From the NCBI GenBank assembly GCA_900549225.1, contig URNP01000006.1, forward strand, positions 1 to 64,000: a DNA stretch of 64,000 nt. The letters are read 5' to 3'. The position numbers were made by a program, and so were the translations under genes. Shown piece after piece: positions 33,816 to 42,029 of this stretch (the first letter of the stretch is position 1; every line of letters starts with the position of its first letter). The DNA comes from an uncultured Eubacteriales bacterium (GTDB lineage Bacteria; Bacillota; Clostridia; Christensenellales; CAG-917). A model generated the notes under the pieces. The model ran no database searches, was not told where the DNA came from, and was given only the letters and a program-made list of their open reading frames with translations.

Positions 33816-36800
33816 ATGTTAGATTACAAAAAGACAATTGAAAATCTCACCAGAGAGCAAAAGATAGCGTTGCTATCAAATGCCGCAACTGCGCTTGACG
33901 GCGTCGATCCTGTGGCATTCGCTCCTTTTGACGACGACAGCGAGGAGTCAAGCCGTTTCCCGTCGTTGAGGGCGGTCACTCGTTCGTGGAATAAAGATCT
34001 TGCTTCGAGTGTTGCAAGCGGAATTGCCGAGCAGGCAAAAGCGGAAGGCAAAAACGCTCTCGTTTTGGGCAAAAATCTGTCTATGTGCAACCCGTATTTC
34101 GACGGGCTTTCGGAAGATTCGTATCTTGCAGGCAGAATGGGCAACGCCTTCACAAGCGGCACGAAGGCAGTAAACGGCACAATCGGCGTATGCGAAATCG
34201 GCATTGACAACTTGCAAAAGACCTATCTTGACGAGAAAATCGACGTCGGCACGTCGTACAAATTCTTCGTCGAGCCCGCACTCAGCGCAATGAAAGGCTC
34301 TGCGCAGTGCGTTGCGCTTTGTGAAAACGGAGCGGACAATGCGCCTCTTATGCGTTCGGTCGTTGAAAACGCAAAAAGAAACGGTATCGTCGCAAGAAAA
34401 GGGCTCGACGCCAAGCAAACTCTCGAAGCGGCGTTGAAAGGCGAAGTCGTGTTCGGCGGCAAGGACGACGAACTCAGAAAAGTTATGGACGCATACGACG
34501 ATTTGTCGCAACAAGTCATCGCAGGGCGCAGAACTCGTGAGGAGTTGGCGGCGGCAGTGTCCGAGAAGAAAGCCATATCCGACGACAGTTTCGACGAAGC
34601 GCTTGAAAATGCGTTGAAACTTATAGATTATTGCAATCAGGACAAGTTTGCACCGCAAGCCGCGGCTCATACGTTTGCAAACGATATTGCGCTTTTGAAG
34701 CGCGCTTGCACGGAATCTTCCGTTCTTCTCAAAAACGAAAACGACGTTTTGCCGATTGAAAAGGGCAGACGAGTCGCGCTTTTGGGGATAGATGCCGAAA
34801 AGAGCATCGGCAATCAAGCGTTTTACGACGTATTTGAAGAGTATTGCTCTACGAAAGGTTACGTCTTTATGGGATATGCGCCTGCAAACGGCGACGATAA
34901 CGACTTTGACGAAAGGGCAAAAAATATCTGCGCAAACGCCGACGTAATCGTGTGCGTTTTTGCAAAAGACGAAGAAGAGCACTCGACTTTGAGTCTGCCT
35001 TTCGACTGTCAGAAACTTGCAAGAGAACTTTCCGATTATTCCTTAAAATCCGTGGCGGTGGTATTTTCCGATTCTCCGCTCGATATGAGTTTTGACAAGG
35101 CGTTTTCGTCGGTACTTTTCGTTCCGCAAAGCGGAGAAATGCTGTTTGAAAGCGTGTGCGATATGATTTTCGGCAAAGAATCTCCATCGGGCAGGCTTCC
35201 GTTTACGCTCCACGACAGAGCGGACGATTATTACGCTCAAAGACGCAGAGCAAAGTCCTATCGCAAAATCGGCTCGTTCGTGGGTTACAGATATTACGAC
35301 ACCGCAAACGTAGAAGTCAAATATCCGTTCGGCTTCGGATTGAGTTATGCGGATTTCGAGTATTCCGACCTTTCGGTGAAGGGCGACGAAGTGTCGTTTA
35401 CGGTCGCCAACGTTTCTCAAAGACAGGGCGACGCAGTATGTCAGATCTATCTCGGCAGAAGTGACGAAAATTTGCCGTATGCAAAGAAAGAATTGGTTGG
35501 ATTTACGAAAATTTCGCTGAATCCGAGCGAAAAGAAAACCGTTCGCATGAAGATAGAAGCACCCTACGAGTACGACGAATCCAAGCGCGCATTCCTCAAA
35601 GACGGCGGGAAGTACGTCGTATACGTTTGCGCGAGTGCAACGGACGTCAGACTTTCGGGCAATATCGCGCTCAAAGGCGATTCTGTCAAAAGACCGAGCG
35701 CAAAACTGTCCGATTACATACCCGTTGCGTCCGAAGACAACAAAAAAGAATACAGATTCGACGGCATAGAGCACAGGAAAAAGAACGTCGGAGGCATTTT
35801 GATTTCCGTTTTGTTTATGCTTGTAGGCGTTGCCGTCGATGCGTTGCTTTATTTTGAAAAAGACATGTTTGACGCCACGGTATTTTGGGTTATCGTCGCG
35901 GTTGCCAATTTACTCGTGCTTTCAAGCATAATCGCGCTTATCACTTTTTCTACAAAAGGCAAAAAGAAAAAGAAAGTCGTATCCGACAAAATTTCGTCCG
36001 TGGCGGCGAAAGAAAACGACCTTTTCAAAGAGGCTTTTCCTGACACCGATCCGCTTGCGGCGCTCAACGACTCCAAGAAGTCAACCTCGCAAAGAAAGCG
36101 CAATTACGACGATGCGGAGTGGTTCGATTTCGACAAAAAATACGGATTCGACGTTATGTTTGCCGATTTCAAAACCTATTGCAAAGAAAGAGGATTCGTG
36201 CTTTCGGACAACACCGTTCGCAGTACGCTGAGTGCGATTGCCTCGTCAAGAATAATCGTCGTTGACGCCGATGAAAAGACTTTTCACAACTTCGTCGTTT
36301 TGGCAAGCGGCTATTTCGGCACGAGACCTTATTTTGACGTGGTCAATCCGACCTTGATCAAGAGCAGGATGCTCAAAACCGACAAGGACGGAGCGCAGGT
36401 AGGAAGCGGATTTGCCTCTGCGTGTATGAGTGCGAAAAACAAGGGTAAAACCGTGTTCTATATGCTCAAAAACGTTGATTTTGCAAACACGGCGTATCTC
36501 AACGATTTGTGTGAATCCGCAAAGCACGCAAGAAAGCGCGATACGTCGGGTTCGACTGGTTGCGCCGTAACCGAAAACTTGCGCGTGTGTATAAGGAAAA
36601 ACGGTTGGTGCGTTCCCTCCGCTCTTGCAAAAGTGAGCGCGCTCGTTCGTCCCGAAATCGAGTTCACCGTCGAGTCCGCAACCAAAACTACGCTCAAAGT
36701 GCCCGATTATCGTCAACTCGTCTACACGTCCGATTCCGCGGTGAAAAACTTTGCCATGCGAGAGGACAGATGGAAGAAACTCGACAAGGAAGAGGGCGAA

Positions 36801-37103
36801 ATTGCCGAATCCGTTGATTACGTTATCGACAACAAAGATTGGCAGAGAATAGAGCGTTTTTCAAGCGCGTTCATAGCGATGAGCGATTTGTCCGAGGACA
36901 AGGCGGACGCTGCGTACGATTCCGCTCTTGACGAAACGCTGTTTGCAATTTTGATAGAAAATATGCTAGGTTGCACGGCAGACGTCAAAAAGGACGACTG
37001 GTCGCTTGCCTCGTCTATTGAGCGCAATTTCGGCGACGTCGTGCCCAAATCCGTAAGGGAAGTAAGAAACGCCGTTGAGGCCGCAGGAGGCAAAGATGAC
37101 TGA
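33816..37103 (+). CDS. GH3-like membrane protein with C-terminal Walker-less AAA-like domain
   Basis: The 1095-aa protein resembles glycoside hydrolase family 3 in its C-domain: ESSVLLKNENDVLPI, ESPSGRLPFTL, VGYRYYDT...YPFGFGLSYADF and a fibronectin-like module (about 500-640). The N-terminal barrel part is short (about 220 residues) and I find neither the KHF motif nor the catalytic SDW/TDW, so hydrolase activity is doubtful. There is no signal peptide. Two TM helices (about 656-679 and 686-710) form a hairpin, placing both ends in the cytosol. Residues about 770-1000 can be aligned by eye with the McrB-like AAA domains of the next genes, but the Walker A positions read DEKTF and the Walker B positions LKNVD, so it is a probable pseudo-ATPase. 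Start is the ATG at 33816 after GGAG; it overlaps the next gene by 8 bp. Confidence 0.7.
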   Translation: MLDYKKTIENLTREQKIALLSNAATALDGVDPVAFAPFDDDSEESSRFPSLRAVTRSWNKDLASSVASGIAEQAKAEGKNALVLGKNLSMCNPYFDGLSEDSYLAGRMGNAFTSGTKAVNGTIGVCEIGIDNLQKTYLDEKIDVGTSYKFFVEPALSAMKGSAQCVALCENGADNAPLMRSVVENAKRNGIVARKGLDAKQTLEAALKGEVVFGGKDDELRKVMDAYDDLSQQVIAGRRTREELAAAVSEKKAISDDSFDEALENALKLIDYCNQDKFAPQAAAHTFANDIALLKRACTESSVLLKNENDVLPIEKGRRVALLGIDAEKSIGNQAFYDVFEEYCSTKGYVFMGYAPANGDDNDFDERAKNICANADVIVCVFAKDEEEHSTLSLPFDCQKLARELSDYSLKSVAVVFSDSPLDMSFDKAFSSVLFVPQSGEMLFESVCDMIFGKESPSGRLPFTLHDRADDYYAQRRRAKSYRKIGSFVGYRYYDTANVEVKYPFGFGLSYADFEYSDLSVKGDEVSFTVANVSQRQGDAVCQIYLGRSDENLPYAKKELVGFTKISLNPSEKKTVRMKIEAPYEYDESKRAFLKDGGKYVVYVCASATDVRLSGNIALKGDSVKRPSAKLSDYIPVASEDNKKEYRFDGIEHRKKNVGGILISVLFMLVGVAVDALLYFEKDMFDATVFWVIVAVANLLVLSSIIALITFSTKGKKKKKVVSDKISSVAAKENDLFKEAFPDTDPLAALNDSKKSTSQRKRNYDDAEWFDFDKKYGFDVMFADFKTYCKERGFVLSDNTVRSTLSAIASSRIIVVDADEKTFHNFVVLASGYFGTRPYFDVVNPTLIKSRMLKTDKDGAQVGSGFASACMSAKNKGKTVFYMLKNVDFANTAYLNDLCESAKHARKRDTSGSTGCAVTENLRVCIRKNGWCVPSALAKVSALVRPEIEFTVESATKTTLKVPDYRQLVYTSDSAVKNFAMREDRWKKLDKEEGEIAESVDYVIDNKDWQRIERFSSAFIAMSDLSEDKADAAYDSALDETLFAILIENMLGCTADVKKDDWSLASSIERNFGDVVPKSVREVRNAVEAAGGKDD

Positions 37104-38508
37104 TTTGATTTTGGCACTTGACCTCGCAGGGTTCAATATCATGGATTTGCTTATGTCCAAGACGGCAATCATCATTTACGCCGCAGTGTTGGCGGTGCTT
37201 CTTATAGCGTTGATGATATCTTTGATTTTCAAAGACTCGAAAGGACCAAAAAAGATTCAGGCAAACGTATCTTACAAGCAATCCGACGACAAATCTTCCT
37301 CGCAAAAGACGTCAAAGACGAGCGATTCCGCCCCCGAAGCGTTGCCCGTCGTTCAGGCAGTGCCCTCCGCTCAAACGCCCGCAGTCACGGACAAGAACAA
37401 AAAAGCGGACAAAAAGAAAGAAAACGAGGGCGTGGGCAGATTCTGTATGCTCACGGATATAGAGAAGCGCAAGGATTCGTTCTTAAGAGAATCCTATGAT
37501 GAAAACGTCACGCTCAAAGACTTCTGCGATTCCTTCCGTGCGTTTGCGGCAAGCAGAATGAGACTGTATTACGACATTGAGGATATAAGAAGATTCGTCG
37601 CAGGCATGGGCGTATCTCACATATTGATTCTTCAAGGTATGTCCGGTACGGGTAAAACGAGTTTGGCGCACGCGTTCGGCGCGTTCGTAGAGAATCCATC
37701 CACGATAATAGCCGTGCAACCTATGTGGAAAGAGCGTACGGACCTCGTGGGATATTACAACGAGTTCACCAAGAAGTTCAACGAAACGACGCTTCTTGAA
37801 AAGATGTACGAAGCCAACTATTCCAAGGAAATGTACGTCACGGTTTTGGACGAAATGAACATAGCGAGAGTTGAATACTACTTTGCGGAGTTTCTTTCTC
37901 TTTTGGAACTCGTGAATCCGGACGAGAGGTATTTGGACGTAGTATCCGACAAGATGGACGACGATCCGCCGCAACTGAAAGACGGCAGGATAAAGTTGCC
38001 GCCTAATATGTGGTTCGTAGGCACGGCAAACAACGACGACAGCACGTTTGCAATCTCGGACAAGGTATACGACAGAGCAATGGTGCTTAATTTGGACAGC
38101 AAATCCGAAGCGTTCTACGCCAAGAAGGCGAAGAACGTACATATAAGGGCAGAGAAGTTTGAAGAACTTGTTGAGGACGCAAAGCGAGAGTACAAGATAA
38201 CCGAGAGGAATATGAGAAGACTCGAGGAGTTGGACAAGTACTTGATATCGCATTTTCATATCACGTTCGGCAACCGAATCATGAGACAGATATTGAATTA
38301 TATTCCTATCTACGTAAGTTGCGGAGGGAAGGAGATAGACGCATTGGACGATATATTGTCCAAGAAGGTAATAAGGAAGTTGGAAACGCAGAATCTCATG
38401 TACGTGGGAAGCGAATCCGAGAAGTTGTGCGCGTATCTTGACGAGTTATTCGGCGGCAAGATGACGATATGCAAAGAGCACGTACGTAGAATTGCAAGAA
38501 ACGGCTAA
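37096..38508 (+). CDS. Membrane-anchored McrB-like AAA+ ATPase, copy 1
   Basis: The 470-aa protein has one TM helix near its N-terminus (about 21-44), a charged linker, and an AAA_5/McrB-type ATPase from about 115. Walker A is GMSGTGKT (181-188), Walker B VLDEMN with Asp252 and Glu253, sensor 1 WFVGTANNDDST, then DKVYDRAMVLN supplying the arginine finger typical of McrB. McrB itself binds GTP and drives the McrC nuclease; here nucleotide preference is unknown and no nuclease is present. The start is the ATG at 37096 after CAGGAGG. From residue 90 onwards the protein is identical to the product of 40553, and the DNA is nearly so. The neighbouring DUF2357 protein is the likely partner. The ATPase faces the cytosol. 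Confidence 0.88.
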   Translation: MTDLILALDLAGFNIMDLLMSKTAIIIYAAVLAVLLIALMISLIFKDSKGPKKIQANVSYKQSDDKSSSQKTSKTSDSAPEALPVVQAVPSAQTPAVTDKNKKADKKKENEGVGRFCMLTDIEKRKDSFLRESYDENVTLKDFCDSFRAFAASRMRLYYDIEDIRRFVAGMGVSHILILQGMSGTGKTSLAHAFGAFVENPSTIIAVQPMWKERTDLVGYYNEFTKKFNETTLLEKMYEANYSKEMYVTVLDEMNIARVEYYFAEFLSLLELVNPDERYLDVVSDKMDDDPPQLKDGRIKLPPNMWFVGTANNDDSTFAISDKVYDRAMVLNLDSKSEAFYAKKAKNVHIRAEKFEELVEDAKREYKITERNMRRLEELDKYLISHFHITFGNRIMRQILNYIPIYVSCGGKEIDALDDILSKKVIRKLETQNLMYVGSESEKLCAYLDELFGGKMTICKEHVRRIARNG

Positions 38509-38510
38509 GG
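37364..38510 (+). repeat. 1147-bp near-identical direct repeat, copy 1
   Basis: This block is repeated at 40872-42018 with a constant offset of 3508 bp. It begins at CCTCCGCTC inside the linker and ends at GGCTAAGG just past the stop codon. The only differences I found are five synonymous substitutions, all in the last 100 bp. Antisense frames translate identically too, so the DNA and not only the protein is conserved. Confidence 0.92.
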
Positions 38511-38517
38511 TAACGAA

Positions 38518-40545
38518 ATGAAAAACTTGATTGCTTATTTCAGAGCTTTGGTTTCACTCAAGAAAGCGGTTGCCGAGAATACGGAACACGCTGCTTTTCT
38601 CGATGCCGTAAAGCAATCCAATCCCAAAAAAGACAGGCTCGAAGTGACGCGTTATCGTTGCACGATCGACGAGGATTGGATCAACCGAATCGACGAGGGA
38701 CTCGAAGCCATTGCAAAGGCGATTGCCGAAGAGAGGCAGTTCATTTTGTCAAACGGTGAAATCGTCCCGATAGAGAAAATCAAGCACGTTTCAAAGGATT
38801 CAGTATCTCACCTTGCAAGGCACAGCAATCTTATCACCAAGTTGCCCGAAGAGGGCGAAGACCTGATGCCCGAAAAGTTGTATACGGTTGAACGATACAA
38901 CGATTACGCAGTGTACGAAAATCGCTTTTTGTATATGCTTTTGCGTTATATCAACGACTTCGTGAGCATCAGATACAACGAAATCGTCAAGTATTGCAGC
39001 AGTTATTACGCCACGCTTACGATGGACAAGTCCGCAGAGAAGCCGGGCAGAAAACTTGCATACGCAACGACGCTCGTAGAGCAAAGGACGGACGACAAAT
39101 TCCTGCTCGAAAACAGCGATTGCAAGGAGATGATCGACAAAATCAACGTTTTGCTCAAAAAGGTGTCCGTGCAACTTTCCACGCCTCTTATGCAAGAGGT
39201 CGCAAAAGTGGCGATGCTCAAACCGCCCGTCACCAAAACCAACGTATTGCAGATGGACAGAAACTTCAAAGCGGCGTTTGCGCTTTACAGTTTCATCATC
39301 TCCTACAAGAAGCAGGGCTACGAGGTCGAAGAAGTCAAAACCGTTATGAATCCTTTCTCGGAGGATACGGCAGACGATTTTGCGCAAGGCGTTATGATGT
39401 CGTCTTTCATCGCGTACGAGTACGGTTTGGGGCTTCAAAAAGCCATAAAAGAGCAGTACGAACTCGACGAAAAAGAGCGCAAAGACAAAGAGTTTTTCGA
39501 GAAACTCGAAAGGCTCAAAAAGAGAGTCAAAGAGAACGGCTGTTCTTTGGAAGAATACGCGATTCTTCTCGAGGAAAGAAACAAAAAACTCGAAAAAGAC
39601 AACGAAGAACTCGGCTTGTGCAAACAAAAAATCGCAAAGCAGAAAGAGAAAATCGACAAACTCAATCAGGATATATCCGCGCTTTCGGGTGAAATCGAAA
39701 ATCTGAAGAAAGAAATCGAAAATCTGAACGTAGCGCATCAAGAGGAAATCAATGCGCTTGAAGCGCGTCACGAGGCACTCCTCAAAGCGCAACAAGAGAA
39801 ATTTGCGGGCGAAAAGCAAGCAATGCTTTCTTCCTTCGAGGCGCAAAAAGCGCAACTCAACCGAAATCACGCAGAAGAAATCGCTCTGCACACGCAAAAA
39901 GAGCAAGCGCTTCAAGAGCAAATCAGACAAAATCAACTTGCTTTTGAAAAAGAAAAACGGCAAATCGATGCGCGACACGCCGAAGAAGTTCGCAATCTAG
40001 GCGAAACGATAGCAAACGGCAATGCGCAAATAGACGCTTTGAAAGAGCAAATCGTGATGCTCAACGGACAGATGACCGCAATCAAAGCGCAAAAAGGACT
40101 CATCGGTAAGGACGAAGATTTCTCGAGCAAGGAAAGATACGACGAGCTCGAAAATCAAATTAGAGTTCTGAAAAAGATATACGACGAGGAGTGGAAAAAA
40201 GTCAAAAAGAAAATCAAGGAAGAAAAGGGCTTTTACGCTATGACTCTCAAGAGCGAAAAAGAGAAGATGAAAGCGGAAAAAGAGAATGCAAAAGCGCAAA
40301 AAGCCAAATTGAAATCCGAAAAGCGCGCCGAAACTATGCAAGAGGTCAGAAACGACGGCGTTTTGCAAGAAGCGGAGCAAAAAGCAAGCGACGCTCAATC
40401 GGATATAAATCAAGCGACTGATGTGAAAGACGCTCAAACACCCGTTGCGCCGAGCGTAAACGAGGCAAAAGAAGTCAAACCCGAAAGCGGCAATTCCGCC
40501 TCGGATTCGCAATCTGAAATCAATCAACTCGAAGAGATAATCTGA
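38518..40545 (+). CDS. DUF2357 (McrC N-terminal-like) protein with long coiled coil
   Basis: The 675-aa protein starts with a DUF2357-like domain (about 1-300), recognised by LYTVERYNDYAVYENRFLYMLLRYIND and following helices; this is the module through which McrC-type proteins dock on McrB rings. Family members usually continue into a PD-(D/E)XK nuclease. Here the domain is followed by a heptad-rich coiled coil (about 310-520, KLEKDNEELGLCKQKIAKQKEKI and similar), a second basic/acidic helical part (about 545-625) and a disordered Ala/Ser/Glu tail. I see no nuclease motif, TM segment or signal. It lies between the two AAA+ copies with 9- and 7-bp gaps, so it probably bridges the membrane-bound ATPases to something in the cytosol, or to each other. 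AAGG precedes the ATG. Confidence 0.75.
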   Translation: MKNLIAYFRALVSLKKAVAENTEHAAFLDAVKQSNPKKDRLEVTRYRCTIDEDWINRIDEGLEAIAKAIAEERQFILSNGEIVPIEKIKHVSKDSVSHLARHSNLITKLPEEGEDLMPEKLYTVERYNDYAVYENRFLYMLLRYINDFVSIRYNEIVKYCSSYYATLTMDKSAEKPGRKLAYATTLVEQRTDDKFLLENSDCKEMIDKINVLLKKVSVQLSTPLMQEVAKVAMLKPPVTKTNVLQMDRNFKAAFALYSFIISYKKQGYEVEEVKTVMNPFSEDTADDFAQGVMMSSFIAYEYGLGLQKAIKEQYELDEKERKDKEFFEKLERLKKRVKENGCSLEEYAILLEERNKKLEKDNEELGLCKQKIAKQKEKIDKLNQDISALSGEIENLKKEIENLNVAHQEEINALEARHEALLKAQQEKFAGEKQAMLSSFEAQKAQLNRNHAEEIALHTQKEQALQEQIRQNQLAFEKEKRQIDARHAEEVRNLGETIANGNAQIDALKEQIVMLNGQMTAIKAQKGLIGKDEDFSSKERYDELENQIRVLKKIYDEEWKKVKKKIKEEKGFYAMTLKSEKEKMKAEKENAKAQKAKLKSEKRAETMQEVRNDGVLQEAEQKASDAQSDINQATDVKDAQTPVAPSVNEAKEVKPESGNSASDSQSEINQLEEII

Positions 40546-40552
40546 AAATAAT

Positions 40553-42016
40553 ATGAGGAAGAAAAGAAACGACAAAAAACCGGTTGCCGCAAGATTGTTC
40601 TTGTGCGTACTGATACTCGTGTTTGCGGGTCTTTTGGCATACTCGCTGTACGCATATATCTCCGACGGCAACGAAGAGTTGGCGTATATACGCTCCGAAA
40701 CGCTATATATAGTCGTCGGTTGTGCACTTTTGCTTCCTTTGCTCATAGTGTCCCTTCTCATACATATGGCGGCGGACAAGAGAAGAGCCAAGCGCGAGAA
40801 GATAGAAATCGAGATGCCTGCGCCCAAAGTGGCGATTCAGCAACCTATCGATTCCGCGACGAAAGACGCAACCTCCGCTCAAACGCCCGCAGTCACGGAC
40901 AAGAACAAAAAAGCGGACAAAAAGAAAGAAAACGAGGGCGTGGGCAGATTCTGTATGCTCACGGATATAGAGAAGCGCAAGGATTCGTTCTTAAGAGAAT
41001 CCTATGATGAAAACGTCACGCTCAAAGACTTCTGCGATTCCTTCCGTGCGTTTGCGGCAAGCAGAATGAGACTGTATTACGACATTGAGGATATAAGAAG
41101 ATTCGTCGCAGGCATGGGCGTATCTCACATATTGATTCTTCAAGGTATGTCCGGTACGGGTAAAACGAGTTTGGCGCACGCGTTCGGCGCGTTCGTAGAG
41201 AATCCATCCACGATAATAGCCGTGCAACCTATGTGGAAAGAGCGTACGGACCTCGTGGGATATTACAACGAGTTCACCAAGAAGTTCAACGAAACGACGC
41301 TTCTTGAAAAGATGTACGAAGCCAACTATTCCAAGGAAATGTACGTCACGGTTTTGGACGAAATGAACATAGCGAGAGTTGAATACTACTTTGCGGAGTT
41401 TCTTTCTCTTTTGGAACTCGTGAATCCGGACGAGAGGTATTTGGACGTAGTATCCGACAAGATGGACGACGATCCGCCGCAACTGAAAGACGGCAGGATA
41501 AAGTTGCCGCCTAATATGTGGTTCGTAGGCACGGCAAACAACGACGACAGCACGTTTGCAATCTCGGACAAGGTATACGACAGAGCAATGGTGCTTAATT
41601 TGGACAGCAAATCCGAAGCGTTCTACGCCAAGAAGGCGAAGAACGTACATATAAGGGCAGAGAAGTTTGAAGAACTTGTTGAGGACGCAAAGCGAGAGTA
41701 CAAGATAACCGAGAGGAATATGAGAAGACTCGAGGAGTTGGACAAGTACTTGATATCGCATTTTCATATCACGTTCGGCAACCGAATCATGAGACAGATA
41801 TTGAATTATATTCCTATCTACGTAAGTTGCGGAGGGAAGGAGATAGACGCATTGGACGATATATTGTCCAAGAAGGTAATAAGGAAGTTGGAAACGCAGA
41901 ATCTCATGTACGTGGGAAGCGAGTCCGAGAAGTTGTGCGCATATCTTGACGAGTTATTCGGCGGCAAGATGACGATATGCAAAGAGCACGTGCGCAGAAT
42001 AGCAAGAAACGGCTAA
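40553..42016 (+). CDS. Membrane-anchored McrB-like AAA+ ATPase, copy 2
   Basis: The 487-aa protein has a different N-terminus from copy 1: a basic start, TM helix about 12-35, a short outside loop, TM helix about 52-74, then a charged linker. From about residue 107 the sequence is identical to copy 1 through to the C-terminus. Walker A is at 198-205, Walker B Asp269-Glu270. The double-TM anchor keeps both the N-terminus and the ATPase in the cytosol. Identical ATPase modules on two anchors suggest a mixed hexamer or two complexes sharing one motor. The ATG is 7 bp after the previous stop and has no strong Shine-Dalgarno, so translation may depend on coupling. Confidence 0.86.
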   Translation: MRKKRNDKKPVAARLFLCVLILVFAGLLAYSLYAYISDGNEELAYIRSETLYIVVGCALLLPLLIVSLLIHMAADKRRAKREKIEIEMPAPKVAIQQPIDSATKDATSAQTPAVTDKNKKADKKKENEGVGRFCMLTDIEKRKDSFLRESYDENVTLKDFCDSFRAFAASRMRLYYDIEDIRRFVAGMGVSHILILQGMSGTGKTSLAHAFGAFVENPSTIIAVQPMWKERTDLVGYYNEFTKKFNETTLLEKMYEANYSKEMYVTVLDEMNIARVEYYFAEFLSLLELVNPDERYLDVVSDKMDDDPPQLKDGRIKLPPNMWFVGTANNDDSTFAISDKVYDRAMVLNLDSKSEAFYAKKAKNVHIRAEKFEELVEDAKREYKITERNMRRLEELDKYLISHFHITFGNRIMRQILNYIPIYVSCGGKEIDALDDILSKKVIRKLETQNLMYVGSESEKLCAYLDELFGGKMTICKEHVRRIARNG

Positions 42017-42018
42017 GG
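40872..42018 (+). repeat. 1147-bp near-identical direct repeat, copy 2
   Basis: Second copy of the block at 37364-38510, covering the AAA+ module and stop codon of the second ATPase gene. The sequence diverges completely on both sides of the block, the pattern left by recent gene conversion or by domain transfer between paralogues. Confidence 0.92.
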
Positions 42019-42029
42019 AGCGATCGATT

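Noticed and set aside
33816..35790. Functional beta-glucosidase/NagZ (GH3)
   Set aside because: Only C-domain landmarks are present; catalytic motifs and a full barrel are missing, and the protein is predicted to be cytosolic and membrane-bound.
37364..42018. McrBC-type restriction (defence) system
   Set aside because: The AAA and DUF2357 parts are present, but there is no nuclease domain, no DNA-binding specificity domain and no methyltransferase. The ATPases carry membrane anchors and sit in a surface-protein cluster.
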